From Massospora cicadina (Eukaryota; Entomophthoromycota; Entomophthoromycetes; Entomophthorales; Entomophthoraceae), in NCBI GenBank assembly GCA_022478985.1, contig JAKSZP010012145.1, forward strand, positions 39,907 to 103,906: a DNA stretch of 64,000 bases. The letters run 5' to 3'. Below the pieces are notes generated by a model. It saw only the letters and a list, made by a program, of their open reading frames with translations. It was not told the origin of the DNA and did no database searches. Positions 23,501 to 35,437 of this stretch are shown in pieces (the stretch's first letter is position 1; each line of letters begins with the position of its first letter). Position numbers and translations under genes: made by a program.

Positions 23501-24050
23501 GTTTATTATTACTTGGTGTCCAGAGGGGATGGAAATAGGCCCACCGTCTCTAATTGGTAGCCCTTGGTATTCATATATCTGATGAGGAAGGTCCCAAGTC
23601 TTCCCTTTTAACTAATGATAGCGCACTGGAATCACCCCATCACTGTAGGCAAGGATGATCTGTCCCATATGCATCATGTCCTTTGGCACTCCACTGGAGG
23701 TAAAGTAAATTGGGATCCACTGTCCCAAAATTTCGAAGGTCTCTTCCATCATGTCAACGACAGCCCCATAGTGTCACATAAAGGCAGTACCAATCAACAT
23801 ATTGTAGTTGCTATTTGGTAATACTACCACCGGAGCCACAACAACAATGGATCCAAACTGCAAGAGAAGCGCGCTGTACGCTCCATCAGAGACCGTAATT
23901 TCTGCTCCAGCAGCCCCATTCATCATCCAGTGGTCTATATCAGGTTTTAAAGCCAACTTCTCCACCAGCTTAGTGAAGAAAATGTTAACGGGAGCGCCCA
24001 TATCAATTATAGCTCGTACTTGGGTTTTGGCTACCACAATGTCACATTAA
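20587..24050 (-). pseudogene. pol of element H (protease, RT, RNase H, integrase)
   Basis: From 5' (high coordinates): the retropepsin active site at about 24010 reads AIIDMGAPVN (the usual DTG is DMG). The RT shows LDLISSYWQIEL at about 22790. The YxDD box is decayed to CLKNIM near 22640. Thumb-side motifs FLGMVGYYRRFIPDF lie at about 22340. RNase H begins VIVQTDASLS at about 22170. The integrase core has SIDVVGPL at about 21400 and TTPYHPESNGMVELLNRTL near 21130, with the catalytic E retained. The C-terminal GPY/F module appears as WIGPFKIIEK at about 20690. Many stops and frameshifts; the RT active-site change alone would inactivate it. Confidence 0.85.
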
Positions 24051-24522
24051 GAGCACTTTGAGTAAGATGACTGCTGGCTTTTTACTACATGTACATTCAG
24101 CAGTTCACGTTTTCCCAGGAAACTTATAATACCCACACTGACTTTAAGGTATCCTGTTATAATAGCGTCCACTGGAAGGTCGACCTCTACTCCTACCAAG
24201 GAAAACACATCTGCAAACGGTTCCAGCTGGTCTAACAGACTTTGGTCAAAAATCTGACAGGCATAAGGCTTTAATTGCTCCGGAGACCCTTTGTCTGCCA
24301 TTTCTTTGGTATGTACTTGAGTCAACACATTTACTCCCCCAACTGGCTGTTGATAGAGGAATGTATCGTCATACTGGGAGGCTTCTGCTGCAATTAATAC
24401 AGTAGATTCAGGTGGGACGTTTGAATTTGAGATAGCAGAGGTAAAGAGTCCCATCTCTAATCCGCTCTGACTTTTCCCTGATAACATTGATCCTGCTGTA
24501 TGTAAGGGATCCGTCAATTGGG

Positions 24523-25480
24523 GCACCTTCGTCCCATGTGCCCAGGGCGACCACAATTAAAACAACTTACCTCATAAGGCCTGCGTCTGTGCTTAATATA
24601 AGTTGGACCACACAGAAGGTCGACCTGAAGATGATCAGTGTAATCAGACCCATGTCAGTAGAACGCCTGCTGCCTATCAGCATATTTTTGGGCTAAAGCG
24701 GTATTTTCCAGTTGTTGATAAGAAGTTATGGAGCAGACGTTGGACTGTGGTGAGTAACCTGGCAGAACCTGCACCGACCAGTGGATTCCCCCACATGATT
24801 AGGGTTGACAATGGTGACAGTGTGAATCTGCTCAATATTGGGTGGAGTGAAAGTTACAGCTAAGTAACATACAAATTGAACTAGTTTAAGAGGAGGTACA
24901 TTGTCCTCCAGCAATGGGGCCATGACATTGTAAACCTTGGGGTATGGCTTCACCGCAGAGAACATTGCAATGCACACATTGACTTCAGATAAAACCCTTG
25001 CCCCAATTAACACATGAGCTTACGCCATAAATTATTTAGCAAATGCAGTGAGAGTCTCAATCTACTGAAACCCAATGGTCAAGAACTTAGCCTTCCACTG
25101 AAACATCTTTGCAGTTCCGCTGAACTATTGAAGCACCATCTCCTTGACTTCTTGGTATATAACGGAACTTCCTGAAAGATAACAGACAACTTGGTCAGCA
25201 CTCCCAACATCCAAGGTGGAGATCAACAGTTTCACCCTCTACCAATCTGAGGTTCCTTCCATCACAAACTCAAATTGCCTAAAGAACCCATCAATATTTC
25301 CTTCATGATCAAATGGCGGCAGCTTATCACTGCAAACCTCCTAAAGCATCTCATCTTGTCTTTTAAGCACAGCATCCAGTGCAAGTTTCAACTCCTCATA
25401 TGCAATGGGCCCAGCTTGTTGTGCAGGTTCCTTATCAAAGCAACCTAGATGTTACATAGCCAGCGACTGAGTTTTCATCA
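24523..25480 (-). pseudogene. gag of element H
   Basis: Fragments of a capsid-like domain are readable in minus-strand frames: FDHEGNIDGFFRQFEFVMEG at about 25270 and QWKAKFLTIGFQ followed by ETLTAFAK at about 25080. A canonical zinc knuckle CFNCGRPGHMGRRC is encoded at 24523-24564. In-frame stops separate them. The product would package element RNA into particles. The order gag knuckle then protease (starting about 24040) is standard. Confidence 0.7.
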
Positions 25481-25502
25481 TATTGTAATTGATCAATGGG
25501 CC

Positions 25503-25518
25503 CCTGTAGTGAGCGCCA
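25503..25518 (-). other. Primer-binding site of element H
   Basis: On the minus strand TGGCGCTCACTACAGG follows the 5' LTR after one base. It starts with TGG, complementary to a tRNA CCA end, as usual for LTR elements. This contrasts with the non-tRNA site of family C. The tRNA partner is not identified. Confidence 0.6.
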
Positions 25519-25519
25519 C

Positions 25520-25992
25520 TGTTGTAAATTTGGCGATACATTATATCCACCAAAGGGTTTTTTGCGCAGGGTTACGCCCACTGAGCAATTAGAACAATAA
25601 ATATATAAATCGTTGGTTCCTTGGAACACTTGTAAACAAAAAATTATAGTAAAAAAGGGAGCAATTTTCCAAACAACTCTTCTTTTATTTTAAACTAATA
25701 ATCTCAGTGGATCTCTTCTAGTCCGCCTTTTCTTACTTTTTCCTTCTTAACTCTAAAAATCTCCTCCTCCTCAATCCTCTCATCTCGCTGATATCCCAGC
25801 AACCTCATACTGTACTGACCCCTTTGCTTAGTTTATTTGTTCCGCCATATTCTCATTGGTTTTGGCTTGTTGTTCTTCAAATCTTTATCACCCTGATTCA
25901 GGAAGCATAATTTATCTTTGTCAAGTGTTGACATCGCCTTATTCCCTATTATGAAGGCAATCCAATAATGACCCATTATAACACAATATCAC
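25520..25992 (-). repeat. 5' LTR of element H, first part
   Basis: Starts TGTTGTAAATTTGGCG and aligns with 18654-19135. It is interrupted at 25992 by the LINE B insertion, and the last 15 bases (25978-25992) are one copy of the LINE B target duplication. Confidence 0.9.
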
Positions 25993-26071
25993 GCTAAGCA
26001 TCACTTTTCGAAAATCAACTCAGCCTGAAATTTAGCTCCACTAAAGAGAATTACGAAAACTATTAGCAAAT

Positions 26072-28746
26072 ATGGCGGGAAACCCCGCAAAAGAACCCGC
26101 AGGCTATTCCAAACGAGCCAGCACCACCCCCAAACGAAGCAACCCTCGGTTACCCACCTCAGGGTCAACCAGAATCACCTGCTCTCAAACAGCAGCCATG
26201 AAAGCAGGCACCACCCCCCAACCTGGAGCTACTCCAACTAGTGCCAGTTCACCTGATCGCACTTCTGCAACCTGCACGCCTAACAGCTCTGTGTGCGCTG
26301 CCTCCCACCAACCCGCTGGGCCCCCTCCAACCAAGGAGGCCATCACTCACGCTGTTTTAATGGCGTCTGCTCAGTTCAATGCAACTCAGCCCATCCAGGC
26401 ATTCACCTCCCCCATTGTGTCATCTAATTCAGCCCCATCTATTATTGCTGACGCCGTGTTTCTGGCTCCCTCCATGAGGGGCGATACCCAGCTACCTGGC
26501 CCCCAAATCCTCAGATGTAAGGTTGGATTAGCCGCACATTCTGGTTCACTAAGCACCAAATTGGGACAATCTACTCTTCCCAATGAGGATTCAAATGGTT
26601 CAGATTTTGGAACTTCACACCAGTTCCAATCTCACCCGTCCCATTTAAACCCCGTAATTGGCACTTCTCAAGTCGGCACTTTATTGCAATATGCTGAAAA
26701 CGACAAATTCACTAATCAGCCAATGAGTTTTGCCCACAAAATCACAGCAAATACTTGGGCTGAATTTAACCAAATAGATTGGGATGGTGATGAAACATCG
26801 CCCTCCTCCCAATTAGCTGGAGTCAATTCCAATCTGGATAGGACTCCCCAATTTAGCGAGGCCCAACAATCACCTGGCCCCCAAACCCTCGGATGTAAGG
26901 TTGGATTAGCCGCACATTCTGGTTCACTAAGCACCAAATTGGGACAATCTACTCTTCCCAATGAGGATTCAAATGGTTCGGATTTTGGAACTTTACACCA
27001 GTTCCAATCTCACCCGTCCCATTTAAACCCCGTAATTGGCACTTCTCAAGTTGGCACTTTATCTCAATATGCTGAAAACGACCAATTCACCAATCTGCCA
27101 ATGAGTTTTGCCCACGAAATCACAGCAAATACTCAGGCTGAATTTACCCAAATAGATTGGGATGGTGATGAAACATCTCCCTCCTCCCAACTGGCTGGAG
27201 TTAATTCCAATCTGGATGGGCCTCCCCAATTTAGTGAGGCCCAAAAAACCGCCCCTCAATTTAATATAACGCCAGCAACTGCTGTAACATTCCAGCAACA
27301 GGGGAACTCTGCAAACTTGTCCAAACCACCAGCTCACACTCAACCCGCAATTGCAGCCCAAAACAAACACAAACGTACCAAAGGAGCCACTGGGGCGTGG
27401 CAAAAACCTCTGGCACCAACGCTACCCAAAGCTGATCCCCGTGAAGTGGCGTTTATTGCTGATGTTAAGAAGAAATGGGCTGAAACTAGAGCGCAAAAAG
27501 CTCTACCTCGCTCAACCCTCTTCCACGCAATTCGCCTTTATTATGGGCATAACCCTGTTGAATTATATACAGAGGATTACTTCTCATACTTTGCAGCGAT
27601 TGCGGAGACATTCCCAACTAACACCACCATCCATGAATCAGTGGAGGGCCACTACATCGATGTGGGCTTCACTGAAGCTGCCCTTGCTGACCATGCTGCC
27701 ACCCTCCAGGTCATTATTCCACGCGGATCTCTTCGCATCTCCCGCACACGCTCTCACCTGGAGAAAATTTCATGGGTTACTTTTTCCAACCTACCAACGA
27801 CTGTTGATCCTGAGTCTCTTAAACTGGCACTCCATCGTGGTTTAATGGAGTTTGGGTCTGTTCTTTCAGTGGACTTTAGCGTCCCCTCTTACTATGCTCC
27901 CACTCAAAGAGCTCACACTTCTAGGGCGTCGTTCATCCCCTCCCCCACTGTATCCCGCAACATTGAGGTTATTCCTCGTGTGGCGGTAGTTGGGCATGCC
28001 CTGAGATCTTTTTTGTTGACCCTGATCAGGCGCGCCCCCGGTGTTCATGGTGTAACGCCCTTGGACACTTGTATAGTGGCTGCACAGCTCGAAAACAAGC
28101 CCTCTTAACCACCACCCAGGGGCCTAAACCAGGCCAAAAACGATCCCGCGTGGCTGCAGCAGCAATTCCACAACTCACACAATGGGTTCCCGTTCAAGAC
28201 CTGTCCCCTGAGGCCTTACGCCTAGCAGTTGAAACAGCTAACCCCACTATTGGTATGGGATACCTTCGCGCTCATGCCCCCCTTCCAATGGGCACCCCCT
28301 CCAATCTCCCAGAGTCAACTCCCTCTCTTACCAAGCGCAAGGCATCTCCCACAGGGTGCCCCTCGTCAGCCACCCCCACTCAGGGCTCCGCAGCACCCCC
28401 ACCAACCTCCACCAGCGATTTATCGCATCAACCCTCAGCTCCCAATGGAGCTATGCCCACCAGCATGGACTGGCAACCCGCGGCCTGCGGTAGAAGTGCC
28501 ACCTCAAAGAGTCCTACCCCAACCCCACAGTCCATTTCACGCGGATCCTTTGCAGTGTTGGAGGAAGTGAATATGGACTCAGACTCATCAAATGGGGACA
28601 CCGCGGAGGTCACCATTGAGCACCCTCAGGTTCTTCTCCTGCAACGGAGCAGGGGCAGCATCCTAGGCTGGCTTACTGGGTCCTCCGCCCCCCCCACCCT
28701 CTCCTTCCCTTCAGAACCCTCGACGCTCCTCACGGATTGCAGCTAA
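26072..28746 (+). pseudogene. LINE B ORF1 (long low-complexity N-terminus, RRM-like, CCHC)
   Basis: The ATG at 26072 opens a 678-codon frame (to 28108), longer than the other ORF1s here because of a Thr/Ser/Pro-rich N-terminus and a 126-residue internal tandem duplication. Residues about 475-640 are the conserved ORF1 core (YIDVGFTEAALADHAA; WVTFSNLPTTVDPESLKLAL). The CCHC knuckle CSWCNALGHLYSGC (about 28039-28080) is in another frame, continuous with the 28069-28746 frame, so one frameshift lies between about 27965 and 28020. The C-terminus is Pro-rich with QPLAxxAATSP-like low complexity. It is close to intact; a single shift separates the two halves. Confidence 0.85.
26495..27250 (+). repeat. 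In-frame tandem duplication in LINE B ORF1 (2 x 378 bp)
   Basis: Units 26495-26872 and 26873-27250 both start CCTGGCCCCCAAA and encode PGPQ.L.CKVGLAAHSGSLS to GVNSNLD..PQFSEAQ. The period is 378 bp (126 codons), so the frame is kept. The units are very similar, with scattered substitutions, which indicates a fairly recent duplication. Confidence 0.92.
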
Positions 28747-28833
28747 TAGTCAAGCTAAAGGACTCAAAACTAGCCGCCTCACAGCAGCAGGTTTAAGCGC
28801 TGGCAACCCCCCAGGACATGGAGGGGAACAGCT

Positions 28834-31800
28834 ATGAGTCCCCATGGCAGCACCCTGGCCCTGCAATCCATCAACGCAAATGGGTTGCGGGACTTTAAGC
28901 GGAGAGCCCGCCTCCTCCAAAACTTCAGGTCAGCACAAATTGACATCGCTGCTGTCCAGGAGCCCCATATCCTCCCCCACGAACAATCTGCATGGAATGG
29001 ACAGTTTGGAGGCAACTCCTTCTGGACAAACCATGCCGCCCTTATTGTTTTGAATCCTCGGGTTAAAACCCATTCTTTTTCACAATATCTAGGTGGCCGC
29101 CTCATACTGGCCAAACTCACCACTCCTGACTTCTCCTTCTTCGCTGCAAGCATCTACCTGCCTAATGCAGGTCAGGAGCAAAATCGGCTCTTGGAAGAGC
29201 TCGTCCAGCTCAATCTCCCACGGAATACAGTCCTCTTAGGAGATTTCAACACAACCATAAGTCACGTCCGTGACTCTTACCCCCTGCAGCAAAGGAACGC
29301 CCTGGATAAAGTCGCCTCCAGGATTTCCTTCGCCTGAGCGGCTTTATAGATGCGCTTCCACCCTCCGCGTCTGGCATAGGTTGCATGACTAGGATCCAGT
29401 ATGATGGAGGAGCTTTCCGGTCAGCGTCACGCATAGATATGGCACTGATTGGCCCCCTGCTAATTGGCCGCGTCTCCTCTCCCATCTCTCGTGACAACCA
29501 TCTGAGTGATCACAGGTCACTCACCATTGTCCTCACCACCACATTTAGACCGTCGCGTAGGTTCTGGACTAGGGTTGCCCCAGCTCTTCTCAACAACCCC
29601 TTCACTAAGGAGAAGCTGTCTATGACCATCCGGGAGACTCTCACCTCCCCCCACCCCACCTGCTTGACCACAAGGCTAGATGGGCGGTGACCAAGGAGGG
29701 CATCACCCGCGTTGCTTACAACTGTGCCAAAGCCCAGATGACTGCAGCTCGCGCCAGAGTCAAAAGGGCGGAAGCCAGAATCAGACATCTAGAGCGAAAC
29801 TGCCAGCCTTCGCCCTCTCCCAGATGGTTGGAAGACTGGGAAGCGGCGCAGGAAGCACTACGCTTGGAGCTCACACTGCAGGAAGAACGGGCAGCAAACT
29901 TTACATTATCTCGTTACTATGCTCAATGGGAACGCCCCACCCGCTTCTTCTTTCAGAAACAGAAATCCCGGTCAACAGCGCAGGATATTACTGCACTGAA
30001 AATTGGCACTACAACCACCTCAGATAAGAAGGAAATCACGCAGGAACTACACCGCTTCTACTCCAGCCTCTTCCATGCCACCCAGGTGGACCCATCGGAC
30101 ATCCAAGACTTCCTGTGGCGGGCTCCAGAGCCGCCCATTGACCCACGGGCTGATGAGGCTCTACTGGCGCCTATTTCCATCCAGGAGGTGATGGAAACTC
30201 TTCTGAAATCCCCACGGCTTAGAGCCCCAGGCCCAGACGGAATACCCTTTGAGGTGTACCTTCTGGAACCTGCAGTGATAGCCAGAACCCTCCGCGACCT
30301 CTTCGCTGCACTCTTGGTGAATGGCGAGGTCATTCCGACTCCAGAGGCTCAATCACGACCCTCATTCACAAGAATTCAGACCGTGAGAACCTGGCGAACT
30401 GGCGCCCCATAGCGTTGATCAACACAGACCACAAGCTCTTCACGAAGCTTCTGGCCAACCGCATCACCAAATGGGTGTCACCTCGCCTCTCCCCATCCCA
30501 GCACGGTTTTATTCCGGGGAGGTCATTATGGGACAACTATAATGACCTTCACGTGACTTTGACTGCTAACTCTCGTAAGGTGAATGGCTTTGTGGCTCTC
30601 CTGGATATGGAGAAAGCATATGATCGGGTAGATTGGAAGTATATTGATGCTTCCCTGGCCCGCTTCCATCTCCAACCCGCAGCTAGGCGCTGGATATCAG
30701 CGCTCTATGACCAGCTCCACACCAGAGTCCTGGCGCCAATGGGCTTTACAATGGCAGTACCATTGGACAAGGTCTCCGGCAAGGGGACCCCCTGAGCCCT
30801 ATCCTTTTTAACATCACCCTTGACCCCCTCTTGGCCTCCTTACAGGACAAGCTAGCAGGTATTCTGGTCCCAGGTAAAGCCCCCACACGCACCATGGCAT
30901 TTGCAGATGACACTGCCATTGCATTTGGCTGCCCTGGGGATGTTGCCCTCGCTGCTGTGACCATTGAGAGGTACACCAAGGCGTCCAACGCCATGGTCAA
31001 CACCTCCAAGACAACAGTTGTACAGGTCGGCTCCCCCACCTTCCCCCCACCATTTGGTATTGAACCTGAGCGCGGTACCTTCCGTCACCTGGGCGTTCTC
31101 ACCAACCAACAAGGAGTTGCGCTAAAAGACAATGAGGACTTTCTCCTTGCAGCAGTTAACTCCAGGATTGCCAGCTGGAACCGGCGGCACATCACCCCCA
31201 GGGTCGAGCTCTGATGGCCAATGTGTTCCTCCTCTCCAAAGTCTGGTTCCTAGCGCACGTCTGCCCATTCACAGATGCCTTTTATACGCGTCTCAATGTA
31301 CTCCTCCGCTGTTGGATCTGGGGCTCAAACCATCCACCAATGGCCCTCTCAACCATTGCCTGACCCTGCAATGAAGGGGGCCTAGGGCTTCTGGACACGC
31401 GATCCCACGCCACCACAATCTTCCTGAAGTTCCTATGGCCGATTGTCTGCTGGGACGCGACCCCCATGCCCCAATGGGCGCCCGCCCTCCGCCAGTCAGT
31501 GTCAGCAGCTCTGGGTCTTCCTAGAGCATCTCTGACCTCATTAGGGGAGTGGCTCACAAACCACCCAGGCCATCGCCTAAAACCATCCTCATCCCCCTAC
31601 TGGAACCAGGCTCTCCTTGCCCTGAAACGAGTAGGCGCGCGGATCCACCATGCCTTCCCATACAGAAGGGAAGGCCCTGGCCTCAGCCCCCGTCGCCATG
31701 AAATTGTGCACAATGGACAAGTTGTCACAACTCGCCTCAACCCCCAAGATCGTCCTCCCATCCGCCCAAGACTCCTTGAGCTCCTCCCTCCCTCCGTGAG

Positions 31801-32229
31801 ATTTGACCTTAAGGAATTGTGGAAGGACGTCTATCACCCCATCCTGTCAGCAAAGGTGTCCAACACCTTATGGAGGGTGCTCCACTGTTCATACAGGACG
31901 GGGACCGGACTGGCCCTACCTTCCAGCACCAAAGCTGCCCCCGCTGTGAGGAGCCTATTGACTCCCACCTCCATCATTTTTTCACCTGTCCAGGTGTCGC
32001 CGCATTTTGGCCAAAGGCCCGCGAGCTCCTCCATGCTCAGCCCTGGTCTGGACACCCTGTGCAAGACCTCATGTTTGAGCAGACATTGCCTGGTTGCCAC
32101 CGACCCCTCCGTGTCCTCGCCTATGCCACAGCCATCTGGACCATCCATAACTCCTTCCTTCATTCTGCCTTTGACCAGCAGGTGTGGACCCTTCCACACA
32201 TGATCACCCACTTTCAGGTACACTTTTAG
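28834..32229 (+). pseudogene. LINE B ORF2 (APE endonuclease, RT, C-terminal zinc domain)
   Basis: The ATG at 28834 begins MSPHGSTLALQSINANGL. The endonuclease covers 28834-29540 with AAVQEPH, LGDFNT, SRIDMALIG and SDHRSL; a frameshift near 29332 divides it. A helical linker (29687-30130) precedes the RT: GPDGIPFEVY at 30232, NLANWRPIALINTDHK at about 30376-30430 (frameshift just before), FIPGRSLWDNY, LLDMEKAYDRVDWKYI, QGLRQGDPLSPILFN at about 30769 (another frameshift), and FADD at 30900-30911. The C-terminal zinc module is CPRCEEPIDSHLHHFFTCPG at about 31942-32000. The conserved ATAIWTIHNSFL tail, shared with LINE A, runs to the stop at 32229. Catalytic motifs are intact, but at least four shifts break the frame. 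Confidence 0.87.
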
Positions 32230-32448
32230 ATGGCCCTGAAGGTCTGCACTATGTCGCCAACCCTCCCCCGCTCAGTTGTCACTGCAGCACGGCTCTGGCG
32301 CGCAAACTCCCCTCCCTTTCTCGATGCCTCCTCCCTCCCCTTCCCTCGCCTCAGGCTCTTAGGAGCCCAGGCGTAATTCAATAAACATCGATGAATCCCC
32401 CCTTGGGTTGGGACCATCTAGTACTAAAAAAAAATAACACAATATCAC

Positions 32449-32586
32449 CTCATCCTAAGGCAATTGGTTGCTTTTAGCTCCAAAACAACCTCAGTGAATT
32501 CTGCCCATTGAATCTCCAGCGGAATTCTTCCAATGATCTGTTGGTCATAATTGTGGCTTGTCATCCAGTCATATAGATTCATGACA
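32449..32586 (-). repeat. 5' LTR of element H, second part
   Basis: Continues the LTR interrupted at 25992 (CTCATCCTAAGGCAATTGG corresponds to 19127-19145 in the other LTR) and ends ATTCATGACA, followed by the 5-bp duplication ATAAA. Confidence 0.9.
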
Positions 32587-32591
32587 ATAAA

Positions 32592-32917
32592 TATAAGTAA
32601 AAGTTATATATAGAATATTTAATGATATAAATTATAGAATGCTAAGCTTTATATTACTTTGGCTAAGTGCTTTGTGGTTAACTGGGCAATTTGTTAGACC
32701 AATAATTTTAGATTAAGCAGATAGAAACTTTATCAATTCATTAGCCTTATTGTTTATTAGCCTTATTAGTTTAGGTAAGCGGTTGGTAATTATTTGGTTA
32801 CTTAAATAGACTCACTAGTTTCTGTATACAGTTGATAATTGGTTGATGTGTTGGATTAAATCAGTTTTTGCTAAGTAAATAATTTATAGTAAATATTGGC
32901 AAATTCAACGGTTTTAC
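32592..32917. other. AT-rich intergenic DNA
   Basis: No gene. Contains GGTTGATGTGTTGGATTAAA-like strings that may be reverse-orientation pieces of the AACCA-rich dispersed repeat. Confidence 0.4.
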
Positions 32918-34004
32918 TATGCAGTTTAATATTTTATTTAACTAAGGCAAGCTGACCAGGGGTCAGACATTACTGAGCTCTGAGGAGCAAAAAACTGCAC
33001 TAGAATTTAAATGAACAGAAAGAAATGAACGGATTACTCAAACCAGATTAAAGAAAAATAAAAACTAAAACTAACCAACCAGGTCAGATGCAGTAAACTG
33101 CTATGCAGCATGGTGGGGGTGAGTTGGGATTAGGAGGCTCATCTTCCCCTCTGTGTTGGACAGTGTACAGAAGAGCGCTGAGAGCACGAGCATGGGTGCA
33201 TCCTCGAAATGGGGGTTGAGGTAGCAAAGTGGCTTGGGAAGCTCAAATTTTGCTATGAGGAGGGTTGTGATATATTTGGAAAGGGCTTTTTCGACCTTGA
33301 GGTAAACTTTGGGTAGCATGGTAAAGTTGGTGATGTTGTTTCTGGTAATGCGGGTCTTGGGGCCAAATTTTGTGACCATCACAACTTTTTGTACTGCCTT
33401 GTGGGCAACTTGTTGGAATCAGAAAAATTCTTTTTTATGAAATTGTTGCATAAGGGGAAAGATAGGTGCAGGTACCCCCTTGGACAAGACTGCAACTGAT
33501 TTTGCTACAGCCTTTCGAGGGGGTGACAATCAGGAGAGGCAACAGCCTCTTTGGTGAGTTGGTGGTCAATTCAGAATTCATCTGCATCTGAGCGTAGAGC
33601 ATAGCAATGAGTTGGGAATTGAGCCACATATTCTGCATTTAGGTACATTTTGAGGCCTGGGGCCTCAACTGAATCAGGGATGGGATTTACCAAATCATCA
33701 ACTTCCTCCAAATAATTTCAGGTACTTTGGTTGAAGATGATAGGTTGATCATCATATGGGTGGGCTGGATTGGGTGGCTGAGTGGGTTTTTTTTGGATTT
33801 ACTGGGGTCCATGCTGGCTCCTGATTAGTTGGAGTAGGAGTGGTGGTTTGGCGTTCCAGCTCCTTATTGTTTAAATCCGTGGCAGTTGCATCTACCATTT
33901 TGGGTGGAGGGGGAGGATTGTGCCCCATTTAAAAAAGGTTTTGATGTCAGCTATGGTAGCATTGTGGGGGATGCAAGTATGTTGGCTCCATCTTAGGCTA
34001 TGGT

Positions 34005-35437
34005 TGTAAGTCCCAGGGAACGTCCCATGGCCGTTGATTGGGCCCTTTTCCCATTCCCAAGTAAGAAGGTATTGAAGAGGGCGGCTGTACCCCTCATTGA
34101 CCAGGGCGACCTCGCTCATGTGGTAGACAAGTGCTGGGTAACAGCCCTTCCACTTCAGATCCCTACCCCGGTGCCCACACTCACTTCAGCAGAACTAGTA
34201 CAGTTAATCAGAGAAATCTGCACCAAAATTGCCAAAATGAAATTGATCAGCCCAAAATCAAGTGGGCTTCAGCCCCAATGTTTGGATTCCATGTAGTCAG
34301 AAAGAGATGAAGACTGATTCATTGGCCAGAATTGCTGACAGTTTCGATTTGGCCAATACTATGATCAAAAAAATCAACCCCTCTCAAAATTGTTGGGGAT
34401 CATCCCCAATGGGCAGGTGATAGCATTGGACACCATTGACAAGGGTTTGAAGCTCCCTTCCAACAAATTAGGTATTGCAGCCAATGCAACACTTTTGACT
34501 GAACAAATGGCCCAGTGACTGGGCATGGGCAGTTTGGGCATCCTAAACCCATTCCCAACCAAATGGGACCGCCCCTATGTGGGGTGGCCTTGGGGGATTC
34601 CCACTGCTTGTTGGGCCAAATGCCATCACACCAACTGTCAGAAATGTAGTTAAGCCTCAGTTCAGACGTTTGAGGGTGAACTGACAGTGACTCAGCTTGC
34701 CGCCAAATTCTTCAATGTCAGTTTCCAGTGAACTTATCCACCCCATTCCCAAATAATTCGCCAGTTAGGTCAAAATTGAGGGACTTGATCCTAGCTTGTC
34801 CCCGCATCAATCAACCACTATTTTATCAGTTTCATTGCACTGGTAAAATTGTTGGTCAATTTTCTTCCTTTTCCTTCACAATAAAATTTTTCTTCAAAAA
34901 ACAATCAATTTTAATTTTCTTGATTCCCTTCTGGCCACATTCCCAATGGCTTTTCCCTGGGGCCCATCAGTCTGTACACCGGATGGGCTCTACCAGTACT
35001 CATGGTCAATATGGCCCCCACCATTGTAGATTGGATTCAGCGAGCTAGATATTTCTGGCAATTTAACCCTGTCATTATGAACTTTCATCAACAATATATT
35101 GGGATCTTGTGGCCTTATGTCCACCATCTCCAAGCAAGGATCTGCCCCCTTATCTCCCCAGTTGGATCAGCCCCATATGCTGGTGAACTTGTCAAATCTA
35201 TATCTGTGGTTCAGCCCCCTGCAGCAAGACCTCCAGGGTCTGGGGTGGCCTTGTTTTGGTTTATTCTCAGGATCATATTAACTATTGCCTTACACCAATG
35301 ATTCATCATTTCCCAATGCCCAGCTCCATACCATGTCATTCAGTCAGCAATGCCTCTGGCATTCTGGCTTGCTTTCTGGGTGCTTACACATCCTGACTGG
35401 CAGGCCAGTCTAAACTTCTTCTGCCATTTCCATGACA
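34005..35437 (+). repeat. 5' LTR of C1 (1433 bp, partly coding)
   Basis: Aligns with 39903-41326 along its full length. The U3 part (34005 to about 34850) carries an open frame (AVDWALFPFP to ISPKSSG, stop at 34296) that continues the end of pol when the same sequence is in the 3' position. The R-U5 part (from about 34850) contains the gag start at 35011. TATTTTAT at 34819-34826 and AATAAA at 34880-34885 bracket the inferred transcription start. Confidence 0.85.
34819..34861 (+). promoter_or_regulatory. TATA box, inferred start site and self-priming sequence in the C1 LTR
   Basis: TATTTTAT (34819-34826) lies 25-32 bp before GTTGGTCAATT (34851-34861). That 11-mer is the exact reverse complement of AATTGACCAAC at 35439-35449, just inside the 5' LTR. 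The other C LTRs conserve CACTATTTAAT and GTTGGTCAATT (40745-40755; minus strand 55901-55911 and 61737-61747). The spacing supports transcription starting at or just before the 11-mer, as in Tf1-type self-priming. The start site itself is inferred. Confidence 0.65.

Larger units (their letters stand above)
25993..32433 (+). mobile_element. LINE B, full length, inserted in the LTR of element H
   Basis: A 6.44-kb non-LTR retrotransposon with a perfect 15-bp target duplication ATAACACAATATCAC (25978-25992 and 32434-32448). It has a 79-bp 5' UTR, a long ORF1, an APE/RT ORF2 and a tail AATAAACATCGATGAATCCC then CCCTTGGGTTGGGACCATCT and AGTACTAAAAAAAAA. The tail matches the short insertions at 300-343 and 47712-47732. 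It belongs to the same broad L1/Tx1-like group as LINE A, but its sequence and tail are clearly different. Confidence 0.94.
18654..32586 (-). mobile_element. Ty3/gypsy element H, degenerate, split by LINE B
   Basis: A 5-bp target duplication ATAAA (18649-18653 and 32587-32591) flanks LTRs that start TGTTGTAAATTTGGC and end ..ACA on the plus strand. Removing the inserted LINE B (25993-32433 plus one copy of its duplication) leaves an element of about 7.5 kb. On the minus strand the order is LTR, primer-binding site, gag with CCHC knuckle, protease, RT, RNase H, integrase with GPY/F module, an antisense ORF region, polypurine tract, LTR. This pol order defines Ty3/gypsy. All frames are broken. 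Confidence 0.9.
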
